From positions 280,001 to 344,000 of the forward strand of contig NZ_AP023423.1 in assembly GCF_021654335.1 (NCBI RefSeq): a DNA stretch of 64,000 bases. The letters are read 5' to 3'. Shown here piece after piece: positions 1 to 9,415 of the stretch. The notes under the pieces are model-generated. The model had not been told where the DNA came from and made no database searches. It saw nothing but the letters and a program-made list of their open reading frames with translations. How positions within the stretch are numbered: the first letter of the stretch is position 1; every line of letters starts with the position of its first letter. The DNA is from Sideroxyarcus emersonii. GTDB lineage: Bacteria > Pseudomonadota > Gammaproteobacteria > Burkholderiales > Gallionellaceae. Position numbers and translations under genes: made by a program.

Positions 1-1378
<1,378 letters not shown>

Positions 1379-1498
1379 TATAACATTAGGCAAGCGCAAG
1401 TAACAACGCTCGCAACAATCAGAACACACTTTACTTCTTCCAAAATTACATCAAGCGCTGGAACCCTGAACCCGCTTCAGCGATTGATAACAGTTATG

Positions 1499-1612
1499 TC
1501 TGACGACCATAGCAAGTTGGCCCCACTCCTTCCCATCTCGAACAGGACAGTGAAACGACTTCGCGCCAATGATAGTGTGCATCCGCATGTGAAAGTAGGT
1601 CATCGTCAGACT
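1499..1612 (+). rRNA. rrf: 5S ribosomal RNA
   Basis: About 114 bases with complementary ends (tctgacgacc at the start, ggtcatcgtcaga at the end) and the internal 5S signature ccactccttcccatctcgaac. It lies about 120 bases after 23S in the standard 23S-5S order. Ends are accurate to a few bases. Confidence 0.93.
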
Positions 1613-1618
1613 CCTTAC

Positions 1619-1655
1619 AAACGACAAAGCCCTCCTCGCGAGGGCTTTGTCGTTT
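1619..1655 (+). terminator. rRNA operon terminator
   Basis: A perfect 15-bp inverted repeat, aaacgacaaagccct and its complement, with a 7-base loop starts 7 bases after 5S. The right arm ends in cgttt. This is the expected strong factor-independent terminator of the rrn operon. Confidence 0.9.
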
Positions 1656-1749
1656 CTGCCGTTCAAGCGGACGAGGCAGCGTCGGTGCGACAAACGAACC
1701 GGAATTCGATGCAACCGTGACTTTGCGGCGACGGGCGGATTTTTTGATG

Positions 1750-1758
1750 TGCTAGAAT
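1750..1758 (+). promoter_or_regulatory. possible extended -10 promoter of the pigment operon
   Basis: tgctagaat fits an extended -10 element (TGnTAnnnT) 48 bases upstream of the first ketosynthase start. No clear -35 box is visible, which is normal for extended -10 promoters. This is assigned by pattern only. Confidence 0.35.
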
Positions 1759-1805
1759 TCGACCAGCACGGTTCGTGCTTCCAAACAATTGAGTGGTTTT
1801 CTAAT

Positions 1806-2999
1806 TTGCAGCCCTTAGTCATCAGTCACACCGCACTTGCCAACAGTCTGGGGCTGGGGGTGTCCGCAACCATGGATGCGTTGCGCAGCCGTCGTTCCGG
1901 GCTGGCGCCGTGTGCATTCGAAGATGTCGACCTGGAAACCTATATTGCCAAAGTCGAGGCGCTGGACGATTTCCGCGTGCGCGCAGACCTGTCAGCATGG
2001 GATTGCCGCAACAACCGCCTCGCCCAGCTTTGCCTGGAGCAGGACGGTTTCGCCCAGGCGGTCGAACTGGCGAAGCGGAAGTATGGCGCGTCACGCATTG
2101 GCGTGTTTCTCGGCACCAGCACTTCCGGGATACTGCAGACGGAACTGGCTTATCGCCGGCTGGATCCGGATACCGGCGCATTGCCGCCAGATTTCCATTA
2201 TGCAGAGACGCAGAATTCCTACTCGCTGGCCGGATTCGTCCTGCGCTACCTGGGCCTGAGCGGCCCATCCTTCGTCGTATCGTCAGCCTGTTCATCGAGC
2301 GTCAAGGTGTTCGCCAATGCGCAGCGGATGATGGCAGCAGGCGTGTGCGATGCAGCCGTGGTCGGCGGAACGGACAGCCTGTGCCTGAGCACGCTGTACG
2401 GCTTCAATTCCCTTGGGCTGGTCTCGCACCAGCCATGCCGGCCGTACGATGCGGAACGCGATGGCATTTCGATCGGCGAAGGAGCCGGTTTCGTATTGCT
2501 CGAAAAGGCGCCGGCGCAGGTATCGCCGGATGCGATGCTGCTGTTGGGGGTGGGCGAAAGCTCGGATGCCTATCACATGTCGACGCCGCATCCGGAGGGT
2601 CTGGGGGCAAGGCTGGCGATGCAGCGCGCATTGGGCTCCGCCGGTTTGCAGGCGAGCGACATCGACTATATCAACCTGCATGGTACGGCGACCAAATCCA
2701 ACGACGCCAGCGAAGGCAAGGCGGTTGCCGATGTGTTCGGCGCCAGTGTGCCGTGCAGTTCGACCAAAGGCTGGACCGGGCACCAGCTGGGTGCCGCCGG
2801 GGTCACCGAAGCCATCATCGCCATGCTGGCGATCGAGCACAATTTCCTGCCGGGCAGCATCAATACGCGACAGCTCGACCCCGCCATCGCGATCGACTAC
2901 CGGATCGAGAATGGTGCGGGCAAGGTCAATCGCGTGTTGAGCAATTCCTTCGGCTTTGGCGGCAGCAATTGCAGCCTGGTGCTGGGGAGGAAGGCGTGA
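1806..2999 (+). CDS. beta-ketoacyl-ACP synthase, FabF type (ApeO-like), pigment cluster
   Basis: A 397-residue condensing enzyme of the thiolase fold, probably the elongating ketosynthase of an aryl polyene type II PKS. The full triad is visible: Cys162 (SSACSSS), His292 (INLHGTATKSND) and His326 (KGWTGHQLGAAG), followed by the C-terminal GFGGSN loop. The start chosen is TTG at 1806, preceded 9 bases upstream by gagtgg. It gives the normal FabF N-terminus, whereas the longer reading frame runs back into the rrn terminator. The next gene starts on the last base of the stop codon, so they are translationally coupled. The ApeO assignment rests on context (CLF, two ACPs, FabG, FabA/Z partners). 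Confidence 0.88.
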   Translation: MQPLVISHTALANSLGLGVSATMDALRSRRSGLAPCAFEDVDLETYIAKVEALDDFRVRADLSAWDCRNNRLAQLCLEQDGFAQAVELAKRKYGASRIGVFLGTSTSGILQTELAYRRLDPDTGALPPDFHYAETQNSYSLAGFVLRYLGLSGPSFVVSSACSSSVKVFANAQRMMAAGVCDAAVVGGTDSLCLSTLYGFNSLGLVSHQPCRPYDAERDGISIGEGAGFVLLEKAPAQVSPDAMLLLGVGESSDAYHMSTPHPEGLGARLAMQRALGSAGLQASDIDYINLHGTATKSNDASEGKAVADVFGASVPCSSTKGWTGHQLGAAGVTEAIIAMLAIEHNFLPGSINTRQLDPAIAIDYRIENGAGKVNRVLSNSFGFGGSNCSLVLGRKA

Positions 3000-3793
3000 T
3001 GCGCGTATTCGTCGAAGGCGTCGGGCTGCTGGGGCCGGGCCTGGACGGCTGGCCTGCCGGTCGTGCCGTGCTGGCGGGCGAATCGGCCTACCAGGCCGCC
3101 CCGACCAACCTGCGCAGCAGCGACATGCTGCCGGCACCGGAGCGGCGGCGTGCCGGCGTGCCGATCAAGCTCGCGCTCGCCGTGGGGCAGGAGGCGTTCC
3201 TGCAGTCCGGGCGCGATACCCGGACAGCCGCCACGGTGTTCACCTCGTCCGGCGGCGACAACGATAACGCGCACGCCATTAACGGCATCCTGGCCACCGC
3301 GCCACGCGAAGTGTCGCCGACCCGCTTCCATAATTCCGTGCACAACGCCGCAGCAGGGTACTGGTGCATCGCTGCAGGCACGCATGAACCTTCCACCAGC
3401 CTGTGTGCGCACGACGCCAGTTTTGCTGCAGGATTGCTGGAGTCGGCTACGCAGGTCGCGGTGGACGGTGCCGTCGTGGTGCTGATTGCCTACGACCACC
3501 CGTATCCGGAGCCGCTGCACACGGTGCGGCCCATTGCGGCGCCTTTCGGCATGGCATTGATCCTGACAGCGCAACAGACGGATAAATCGCTGGCGGCGAT
3601 CACGGTGGAACTGGTTGCCGGCGGCGCCAGCGAGACCACGATGCAGGATGCAGGGCTGGACGCGCTGCGCCGCGGCGTCCCGGCGGCGCGGGGCTTGCCG
3701 CTGCTGGCGGCATTGGCGAGCGGCAAGCCCACGCAGATCAGCCTCGCCTGGTTCGCCGACAACCATCTCAAGCTCGGTGTGACGCCATGCTAG
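2999..3793 (+). CDS. ketosynthase-like chain length factor (ApeC-like)
   Basis: 264 residues. It resembles the short beta-ketoacyl-synthase-like proteins that act as chain length factors in aryl polyene clusters (Ketoacyl-synt_2 type). Characteristic stretches are VFTSSGGDNDNAH and RFHNSVHNAAAGYWCIAAG, followed by a region with no AC[S/A]S active-site loop and no HGT or GH histidine motifs, so it is not expected to condense by itself. It starts one base inside the stop of the ketosynthase, which fits a KS:CLF heterodimer made in equal amounts. The family name is recognised from sequence pattern; chain-length control is inference. Confidence 0.75.
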   Translation: MRVFVEGVGLLGPGLDGWPAGRAVLAGESAYQAAPTNLRSSDMLPAPERRRAGVPIKLALAVGQEAFLQSGRDTRTAATVFTSSGGDNDNAHAINGILATAPREVSPTRFHNSVHNAAAGYWCIAAGTHEPSTSLCAHDASFAAGLLESATQVAVDGAVVVLIAYDHPYPEPLHTVRPIAAPFGMALILTAQQTDKSLAAITVELVAGGASETTMQDAGLDALRRGVPAARGLPLLAALASGKPTQISLAWFADNHLKLGVTPC

Positions 3794-4230
3794 CGGACAA
3801 GGCCGCGATCGCCGGCGTCATTCCGCACAGCGGCGACATGTGCCTGCTGGACGGCGTGCTGGAATGCGATGCGCAGCGCATCCGCTGTATCAGCGGCACG
3901 CACCGCGATGCCGGCAATCCCTTGCGCAGCGGCAGCGGATTGCCGGCGTGGTGCGGCATCGAATATGCGGCACAGGCGATGGCGGTGCACGGGGCATGGG
4001 ATGCCCGGCTCGACCGGCGGCCGCGGGCGGGCTACCTGGCCGCACTGCGCGATGTCGATTGCCGCGTCGGCCGTCTGGATGACCTGGCCGACGATCTCGT
4101 CATCGACGCCGAAAAAGTGATGGGCGACGAGGCGCGCGTCATCTACCAGTTCGACATTCATGCCGGCGCGAACCGGATCATGAGCGGACGCGCCACCGTG
4201 GTGCTCGACGCAGACAAGGCTGGCGTATGA
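3787..4230 (+). CDS. FabA/FabZ-like hotdog dehydratase (ApeP-like)
   Basis: 147 residues. The opening IAGVIPHSGDMCLLDGVLEC matches the FabZ-like 'iPHr.pmlLLDrv' beginning of hotdog 3-hydroxyacyl-ACP dehydratases, and GIEYAAQAMAVHG matches the central helix of the hotdog fold (E..AQ). It overlaps the preceding gene by 7 bases and the following fabG-like gene by 4. In aryl polyene pathways such a subunit pairs with a second small FabA/Z protein (here the gene at 13455) to introduce each trans double bond. The partner assignment is inference. Confidence 0.75.
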   Translation: MLADKAAIAGVIPHSGDMCLLDGVLECDAQRIRCISGTHRDAGNPLRSGSGLPAWCGIEYAAQAMAVHGAWDARLDRRPRAGYLAALRDVDCRVGRLDDLADDLVIDAEKVMGDEARVIYQFDIHAGANRIMSGRATVVLDADKAGV

Positions 4231-4946
4231 AGCGCGCACTGGTGACGGGCGGCAGCGGCGGCATCGGCGCGGAGATCTGCCGCAAGCTCGCGCAACTCGG
4301 CTACCACGTATATGTGCACGCCAACAGCTCCCTGCAGCGCGCGGAAGAAATCGTGGCCGACATCGAAGACGCCGGCGGCAGCGCGCAGGCCATCGCATTC
4401 GACGTGGCGAATGCCGAGCAGACGCAAAGCGCGCTGCAGACCGTGCTGGCTGACGGCGCGATCCAGATCCTGGTGAACAACGCCGGCATCCATGACGATG
4501 CCGTGATGCCGGGCATGAATGCGCTGCAATGGCACCGGGTGATCGACGTCTCGCTCAACGGCTTCTTCAATGTGACGCAACCCCTGCTGCTGCCGATGAT
4601 TGCCAGGCGCTGGGGCCGCATCATCAACATATCCTCGGTCGCCGCCCTTGCCGGCAACCGCGGCCAGACCAATTACGCCGCCGCCAAGGCCGGCCTGCAC
4701 GGCGCGACCAAGGCGCTGGCGCTGGAAGTTGCCAGCCGCGGTATCACCGTCAATGCGATCGCGCCCGGCATCATCGAATCTGCGATGACCGAGCACGTGT
4801 TCGACAAGGACGCCATCAAGCGCCTGGTTCCGCTCGGCCGGGCCGGCAAACCGGAGGAGGTGGCCGAGCTGGTGGCGTTCATCGCTTCCGACAAGGCCGC
4901 CTACATCTCCGGACAGGTCATCTCCATCAACGGCGCGATGATCTGA
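4227..4946 (+). CDS. 3-ketoacyl-ACP reductase, FabG type (ApeQ-like)
   Basis: A 239-residue short-chain dehydrogenase. The nucleotide-binding motif TGGSGGIG is at residues 7-14, NNAG at 84-87, and the catalytic Ser136/137, Tyr150 and Lys154 are in ISS and YAAAK. It reduces 3-ketoacyl-ACP with NADPH in each elongation round. ATGA overlap with the upstream dehydratase gene indicates one operon. This is a FabG copy dedicated to the cluster rather than the housekeeping gene, since acpP, fabD and fabF are not adjacent. Confidence 0.88.
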   Translation: MKRALVTGGSGGIGAEICRKLAQLGYHVYVHANSSLQRAEEIVADIEDAGGSAQAIAFDVANAEQTQSALQTVLADGAIQILVNNAGIHDDAVMPGMNALQWHRVIDVSLNGFFNVTQPLLLPMIARRWGRIINISSVAALAGNRGQTNYAAAKAGLHGATKALALEVASRGITVNAIAPGIIESAMTEHVFDKDAIKRLVPLGRAGKPEEVAELVAFIASDKAAYISGQVISINGAMI

Positions 4947-4979
4947 CGCATCGGTTTAGAACCCTTGCCGCCAATGAGG

Positions 4980-4985
4980 TAAAAT
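4980..4985 (+). promoter_or_regulatory. possible -10 box before the ACP genes
   Basis: taaaat lies 31 bases upstream of the first ACP start in the only sizeable gap (70 bases) of the first half of the cluster. No convincing -35 box is seen at standard spacing, so an internal promoter is only a possibility. Confidence 0.25.
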
Positions 4986-5016
4986 GCGCCCGCATAAATA
5001 AACCACAGGGAGCATC

Positions 5017-5280
5017 ATGGCAGCAAGTGCAGAAGAAAAAGAGCTGGCACAACTCATCGTGACCTCGTTGAACCTGGAAGTGGCGGCCGACGACATCGAA
5101 CCGGATGCGCCGCTGTACGGCGAAGGACTGGGCCTGGACTCGATCGACATCCTCGAACTGTCGCTGGCGATCTCCAAGACCTACGGGGTGCAACTCAAGT
5201 CGGACGACGCGGACAACAGCAAGATTTTCAGTTCGCTGCGCAATCTGAACCGGCATATCCAGCAGCATCGCGCCAAATGA
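5017..5280 (+). CDS. acyl carrier protein 1 of the pigment cluster
   Basis: 87 residues, acidic and helical. The phosphopantetheine attachment site is Ser42 in GLGLDSIDILEL, the canonical ACP helix-2 motif. A strong ribosome site (agggagc) precedes the ATG. Aryl polyene clusters characteristically hold two ACPs (ApeE and ApeF types), one loaded with the aromatic starter and one for extension. Which role this one has cannot be told from sequence. Confidence 0.88.
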   Translation: MAASAEEKELAQLIVTSLNLEVAADDIEPDAPLYGEGLGLDSIDILELSLAISKTYGVQLKSDDADNSKIFSSLRNLNRHIQQHRAK

Positions 5281-5317
5281 TCCCAGCGTCCGCCGTCCGG
5301 CGGGCGCCCCGGTTCCC

Positions 5318-5590
5318 ATGAACGACAACGACACCGCATTCCGCGACGAGCTCAAGGCGCTCATCCTGGCCGCCGTGGACAAGGATGAGCCGGCCGGCGG
5401 GCTGCGCGACGACGAACCGTGGTTCGGCCCCGGTTCGCGGCTGGAGCTCGATTCGCTGGACGCATTGCAGATCTCGATGGCGATCCAGAAGAAATACGGC
5501 GTGCGCATGCCCGACAGCAAGGAAACGCGTCGCGCCCTGGTCTCGTTGCTGGCCCTGGCCGAACACCTGCGCAAACACCGACCCGCATGA
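5318..5590 (+). CDS. acyl carrier protein 2 of the pigment cluster
   Basis: 90 residues. The carrier site is Ser46 in LELDSLDALQISM. It is clearly divergent from the ACP just upstream, so it is not a recent tandem copy. Its stop overlaps the start of the next ketosynthase (ATGA), which couples it to that enzyme. In DAR clusters a DarC carrier accompanies DarA and DarB; this protein or its neighbour could serve that purpose too, since no separate ACP lies next to darA/darB here. Confidence 0.86.
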   Translation: MNDNDTAFRDELKALILAAVDKDEPAGGLRDDEPWFGPGSRLELDSLDALQISMAIQKKYGVRMPDSKETRRALVSLLALAEHLRKHRPA

Positions 5591-6648
5591 AACCGGTCCA
5601 TCTTTGCGGCCGCGGGCTGGCCTGTGCCCTGGGCCTGGACGTGGAGAGCGCACTGGCTTCGCTGCGGCTGGGCGGAGTGACCCCCTCGGCATGTGTATTG
5701 CCCGGCGCGCTGGGCGGCCGTTTCCCTTATTACGCCATTCCCGCCGCGCAACACGGCTGGGACGAACGTGCGCGCCAGCTGGTGCAGCTGGTCGCCGCCG
5801 CAGCCGGTGCGGCGCAGGCGCGCAACGGCGCACTCTTCATCGCCACCGCTTCGTTCGACATCGGTGCGGTGGAGCAGGGCGAGGCGCAAATGGATTACGG
5901 CAAATTCGCCGCCAAGGTGGCCGCATGGCTGCAGTGGGAAGGTCCGGTATATACGATCAGTACGGCATGCACGTCCTGCCTGAATGCGCTGCTCTCCGCG
6001 CATGCGCTGCTGTCGGCAGGCGAGGAAGAAGAAGCGCTGGTGCTGGGGGTGGAACTGGACAACCGGCTTACCCTGGGCGGATTCGCGGCGCTGCAATTGC
6101 TTTCGCCGCAGGGCAGCCGGCCTTTTGCAGCGCAACGCGACGGCCTGGTGCTGGGCGAAGCCGTCGCCGCCTTGCGGCTATCCACGCGTGCGGGCGCACC
6201 ATGGCGGGTGACCGGCGGCGCCAATGTGGTGGATGGCAGCCTGCCGACCGGCGCTTCCGTGCCGGCGGTGGCGGAGATGTACCGGCGTGCCCTGGCGACG
6301 AGCGGCGTAACGGCGGACGCCATCGATCTGATCAAGGTGCAGGCTGCCGGCAGCCCGGGCAACGACGCGGCCGAGGCGCAAGGTCTGCGCGAGGCTTTCC
6401 GGAGCGTGCCGCCGCTGGTCTCGCTCAAGGCGGCGATCGGGCACACCATGGGGGCCGCGGGCGCGGCGGAGATCGCGCTATTGACGGCATGCCTGGAGCA
6501 GAACGTGTGGCCGCAATATCCCGAAGCAGCGGACCCCGCGCTGGGGATCGGCCTCGCCGCACGCATGCCGGAACAGGTGCGCCGCGTGATGGCGACGATA
6601 CTCGGCTTCGGCGGCAGTCATGCCACCGTGGTGCTGGAGCGCACATGA
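5587..6648 (+). CDS. FabF-like ketosynthase with altered active site (Cys-Gln-His)
   Basis: 353 residues, shorter than ordinary FabF (about 410). Cys128 is kept in ISTACTSC, and the second histidine His286 in KAAIGHTMGAAG. The first histidine is replaced by Gln252: the aligned segment reads IKVQAAGSPGND where the first cluster ketosynthase has INLHGTATKSND. C-terminal GFGGSH is present. The protein is thus a second condensing-type enzyme, possibly for initiation or one partner of a heterodimer, with impaired or specialised decarboxylation chemistry. It is coupled to the ACP upstream and to the KS-like fragment downstream by 4-base overlaps. Confidence 0.8.
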   Translation: MKPVHLCGRGLACALGLDVESALASLRLGGVTPSACVLPGALGGRFPYYAIPAAQHGWDERARQLVQLVAAAAGAAQARNGALFIATASFDIGAVEQGEAQMDYGKFAAKVAAWLQWEGPVYTISTACTSCLNALLSAHALLSAGEEEEALVLGVELDNRLTLGGFAALQLLSPQGSRPFAAQRDGLVLGEAVAALRLSTRAGAPWRVTGGANVVDGSLPTGASVPAVAEMYRRALATSGVTADAIDLIKVQAAGSPGNDAAEAQGLREAFRSVPPLVSLKAAIGHTMGAAGAAEIALLTACLEQNVWPQYPEAADPALGIGLAARMPEQVRRVMATILGFGGSHATVVLERT

Positions 6649-7226
6649 AGATTTTCACTATCGGCGGACGTTGCCTTGCTGCACCGCCTCCGGCCGGCTG
6701 GCGCGAACAACTGGCGCAGATGCTGGGCAGCAAGCCGCGGCGCATCGGCACGTGGGCCGAACTCGGCCTGTTCGGCGCGCTGCGCTGCATGGCGGATGCC
6801 GGCGAGACGACCCTGCCGCCGGATGCGCAGATATGGCTGGGCAGCCGGCGCGGCACCTACGCGGCGACGGCGCACGTCCTCGAACAAGTGCGCGACGATC
6901 TGCCGATGCCGCTGGCGTTCCTGCAGACGCAGCCCAGCCAGTTGCTGGCTATGCTGGCAGCGCAGTTGGCCTGGCAGGGGCACGCCTGCTTCATGGCCGG
7001 CGCCAGCCCGCAAGCGCTGCTGCGCCTGGCCGGTGCGCAGGGCGGGCACGGCGGTGTGCTGCTCGGCTGGGTGGACGAGATGGATGGCGGGGAAAGCAAC
7101 TGGTTGAGGTTGCTGCCGTGCGATACGGCAGTGCACGCGGATATTTCCGCAGTGCCGGCGACGGCGATGTTTTCCAGCCAGGCCACTCACCTGTGCCTGA
7201 CGCATGGCGCGAAGGACGCGGGATGA
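6645..7226 (+). CDS. degenerate ketosynthase-like protein, no catalytic Cys
   Basis: 193 residues. No firm family was recognised. The body (PDAQIWLGSRRGTYAAT and GVLLGWVDEMDGG) resembles the N-terminal half of a thiolase-fold ketosynthase, in which a similar LGxxxGTY strand and a VLVGGVDE strand flank the active-site helix. The place of the nucleophilic cysteine reads FMAGASPQ, and there are no histidine motifs. It could be an inactive structural partner of the preceding ketosynthase, with which it overlaps by 4 bases. It is the last gene before a terminator-like hairpin. Confidence 0.65.
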   Translation: MKIFTIGGRCLAAPPPAGWREQLAQMLGSKPRRIGTWAELGLFGALRCMADAGETTLPPDAQIWLGSRRGTYAATAHVLEQVRDDLPMPLAFLQTQPSQLLAMLAAQLAWQGHACFMAGASPQALLRLAGAQGGHGGVLLGWVDEMDGGESNWLRLLPCDTAVHADISAVPATAMFSSQATHLCLTHGAKDAG

Positions 7227-7252
7227 CGGGCGCGGGTGCCTTGGTGCAAGGG

Positions 7253-7282
7253 GGGCGGAATGATAGAATCCGCCCGTTTTTT
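7253..7282 (+). terminator. hairpin with T-run (terminator or promoter element)
   Basis: gggcgga and tccgccc form a 7-bp stem with a 9-base loop, followed by gtttttt. This fits a factor-independent terminator for the first pigment operon. The loop itself holds tagaat, a good -10 hexamer for darA about 35 bases downstream, so the site may serve both ends. Confidence 0.5.
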
Positions 7283-7302
7283 CGATCCTCTCAACTAGTC
7301 GC

Positions 7303-8292
7303 GTGGCAGCAGTGAAGACAACCGAAGCATCGACCTCCCGCCCGATCAAACGCGTCTTGGTACTGGATTATTCGCAGACCGGCCAGCTCAGCCAGATCGT
7401 CGGGAACATCCTCGCGCCGCTGCGGCACGAGAGCGACATCGCGCTCCATGTCGAGCAACTGCGCCCGCTCAAGCCGTTCCCGTTCCCATGGGGCTTCTTC
7501 AGTTTTCTCGATGCCTTTCCGGAATCCGCGCACATGGTGCCCGCACCGCTGCAACCGCTGTCTCTGACCGGCGAGGAGGAATTCGATCTGGTGATCCTGC
7601 CTTACCAGGTCTGGTTCCTGGCGCCGTCGCAGCCGGTCACCGCCTTTCTCAAGCATCCGCTGGCGCACAGGCTGCTGGCCGGCAAGCCGGTGGTGACGGT
7701 GATTGCCTGCCGCAACATGTGGATGCTGGCGCAGGAGAAGATGAAAGGCCTGCTGGCAGACTGCGGTGCACGCTTGCTGGATAACGTGGTGCTGGTCGAT
7801 CCGAGCCCGACCCTGGCCAGCCTGCTCACCACCCCGCTGTGGCTGCTGAGCGGCAAACGCGACCTGCTCAAGCTGTTGCCGCCGGCCGGTGTCGATGCGG
7901 CAAGCATCCGCGCCGCTGGCCGCTTCGGGCTGGCGTTGCGCGATGCCCTGCGCAACGGCCAGGAGCGCGGCGCCGCGCCGCTGCTCAGCGGCCTGCGCGC
8001 CGCCGATTCGGATCCGCGCCTGCTGGCGAGCGAGCGGGCCGCCACGCGCAGTTTCTACCTGTGGGGGAAGCTGCTGCGCGCCATGGGCGAACCGGGGCAG
8101 CGCCGGCGCTACCCGTTCCTGTTGCTGTACGTCGCCTTCCTGATCGCGCTGATCCTGACCGTGGTGCCGCTGAGCCTGTCCATCCAGTCGCTGTTGCGCC
8201 CGTTCCTGCGCCAGCGTTGTGCGTTGCTGAAGCGGCGCTTCGATCAGCCGTCGGGGTGCGGGACGGAAAGGATGCATCTGTATGGGTACTGA
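7303..8292 (+). CDS. darA: DarA-like dialkylresorcinol aromatase / condensing enzyme
   Basis: 329 residues. The N-terminus has a flavodoxin-like strand and phosphate loop (RVLVLDYSQTGQLSQIV), fitting an FMN-dependent enzyme. A hydrophobic segment near residues 277-305 suggests membrane attachment. Proteins of this layout next to a KAS III gene are the DarA family of dialkylresorcinol clusters, thought to aromatise the cyclised diketide intermediate. The start is GTG at 7303 with no strong ribosome site; GTG at 7312 is an alternative. The gene overlaps darB by 11 bases. The family call is by pattern and by pairing with darB. Confidence 0.72.
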   Translation: MAAVKTTEASTSRPIKRVLVLDYSQTGQLSQIVGNILAPLRHESDIALHVEQLRPLKPFPFPWGFFSFLDAFPESAHMVPAPLQPLSLTGEEEFDLVILPYQVWFLAPSQPVTAFLKHPLAHRLLAGKPVVTVIACRNMWMLAQEKMKGLLADCGARLLDNVVLVDPSPTLASLLTTPLWLLSGKRDLLKLLPPAGVDAASIRAAGRFGLALRDALRNGQERGAAPLLSGLRAADSDPRLLASERAATRSFYLWGKLLRAMGEPGQRRRYPFLLLYVAFLIALILTVVPLSLSIQSLLRPFLRQRCALLKRRFDQPSGCGTERMHLYGY

Positions 8293-9415
8293 TGTCTACC
8301 TGACGCGCACATCGTCGTTCCTGCCGCTGGAGCCGGTCGGCAACGAAGAGATGGAAGCCGTGCTCGGCATGGTCGGCGGCAAGCCTTCCAAGGCGCGCCG
8401 CATCGTGTTGCGCAGCAACGGCATCCGGCATCGCCACTATGCGCTCGACCGCCTCACCGGCGAACCGGTGATGTCGAATGCGGCGATGGCTGCTGCAGCA
8501 GTCAGGGGCCTCGGCGATATCGACAGGGTGGACAGCCTGGCGGCGGCGACCTCGCGTCCCGACCAGCTCATGCCGGGACATGGTGTTATGGTGCATGGCG
8601 TACTGGGCTGGCCGCGCCTGGAAGTGGTGTCGCTGGCCGGCATCTGCGTGGCGGGCGCGGCAGCGTTCAAGCACGCCTGGCTGGCGGTGCGCGCCGGCGA
8701 TGCGCACCGCGCCGTGGCGGTGGCTTCCGAGCTGGCCTCCGTCGGTTTGCATGCGCGCAACTTCGCGGCCGAGGCCGAGCACAAGGTGAAAGAGCTGGAA
8801 GAGCGCCCGGAGATCGCCTTCGAAAAGGATTTCCTGCGCTGGATGCTATCCGACGGCGCCGGTGCGGTGCTGCTGGAGGACAGGCCGAGCGGGCCGTTGA
8901 GCCTGCGGGTGGACTGGGTCGAGCTGTCGTCCGCTGCGCACGAGCTGCCGGCCTGCATGTATTCCGGCGCGGAAAAGAATGCCGATGCGTCGCTGACCGG
9001 ATGGCAGCAATTCTCGCCGCTGGAGTGGGCCACGCGCTCCGTGTTCACGGTCAAGCAGGATGTGAAGCTGCTCAACGAGCATGTGGTCCGCGCCACGCTG
9101 ACCGATCCCCTGCGCGAGCTGGTCAGGAAGCACGGCCTGTCGGCGCAGCAGGTCGACTGGTTCCTGCCGCATTACTCTTCCTGCTATTTCGCCGACCTGG
9201 TCGCGACGGGACTGGCCGAGGCCGGCGTGAACATTCCTCGCGAACGCTGGTTCACCAACCTGGTCGAGAAGGGCAACACCGGTTCCGCCTCGCCCTACAT
9301 CATGCTGGACGAACTGTTCCGCTCCGGCCGCATCCGTAAGGGGCAGAAACTGCTGCTGTACGTCCCGGAGAGCGGGCGCTTCTCCAGCGCCTTCATTTTC
9401 ATGGAGGCGGTCTGA
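8282..9415 (+). CDS. darB: DarB-like ketosynthase III of dialkylresorcinol synthesis
   Basis: 377 residues, KAS III branch of the thiolase fold. The triad is Cys122 (LAGICVAGA), His297 (FLPHYSSCYF) and Asn332 (EKGNTGSAS). DarB enzymes join two beta-oxoacyl thioesters and cyclise them to a cyclohexanedione that DarA aromatises. It is longer than FabH (about 320), as DarB proteins are. It is translationally coupled to darA upstream and to the small HTH-like gene downstream. The alternative, an ordinary FabH, is less likely because of the darA partner and the length. Confidence 0.78.
   Translation: MGTDVYLTRTSSFLPLEPVGNEEMEAVLGMVGGKPSKARRIVLRSNGIRHRHYALDRLTGEPVMSNAAMAAAAVRGLGDIDRVDSLAAATSRPDQLMPGHGVMVHGVLGWPRLEVVSLAGICVAGAAAFKHAWLAVRAGDAHRAVAVASELASVGLHARNFAAEAEHKVKELEERPEIAFEKDFLRWMLSDGAGAVLLEDRPSGPLSLRVDWVELSSAAHELPACMYSGAEKNADASLTGWQQFSPLEWATRSVFTVKQDVKLLNEHVVRATLTDPLRELVRKHGLSAQQVDWFLPHYSSCYFADLVATGLAEAGVNIPRERWFTNLVEKGNTGSASPYIMLDELFRSGRIRKGQKLLLYVPESGRFSSAFIFMEAV

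Noticed and set aside
2292..3766. Long minus-strand frames opposite the ketosynthase and CLF genes
   Set aside because: High-GC antisense shadows of clear enzymes; no recognisable protein families and no ribosome sites.
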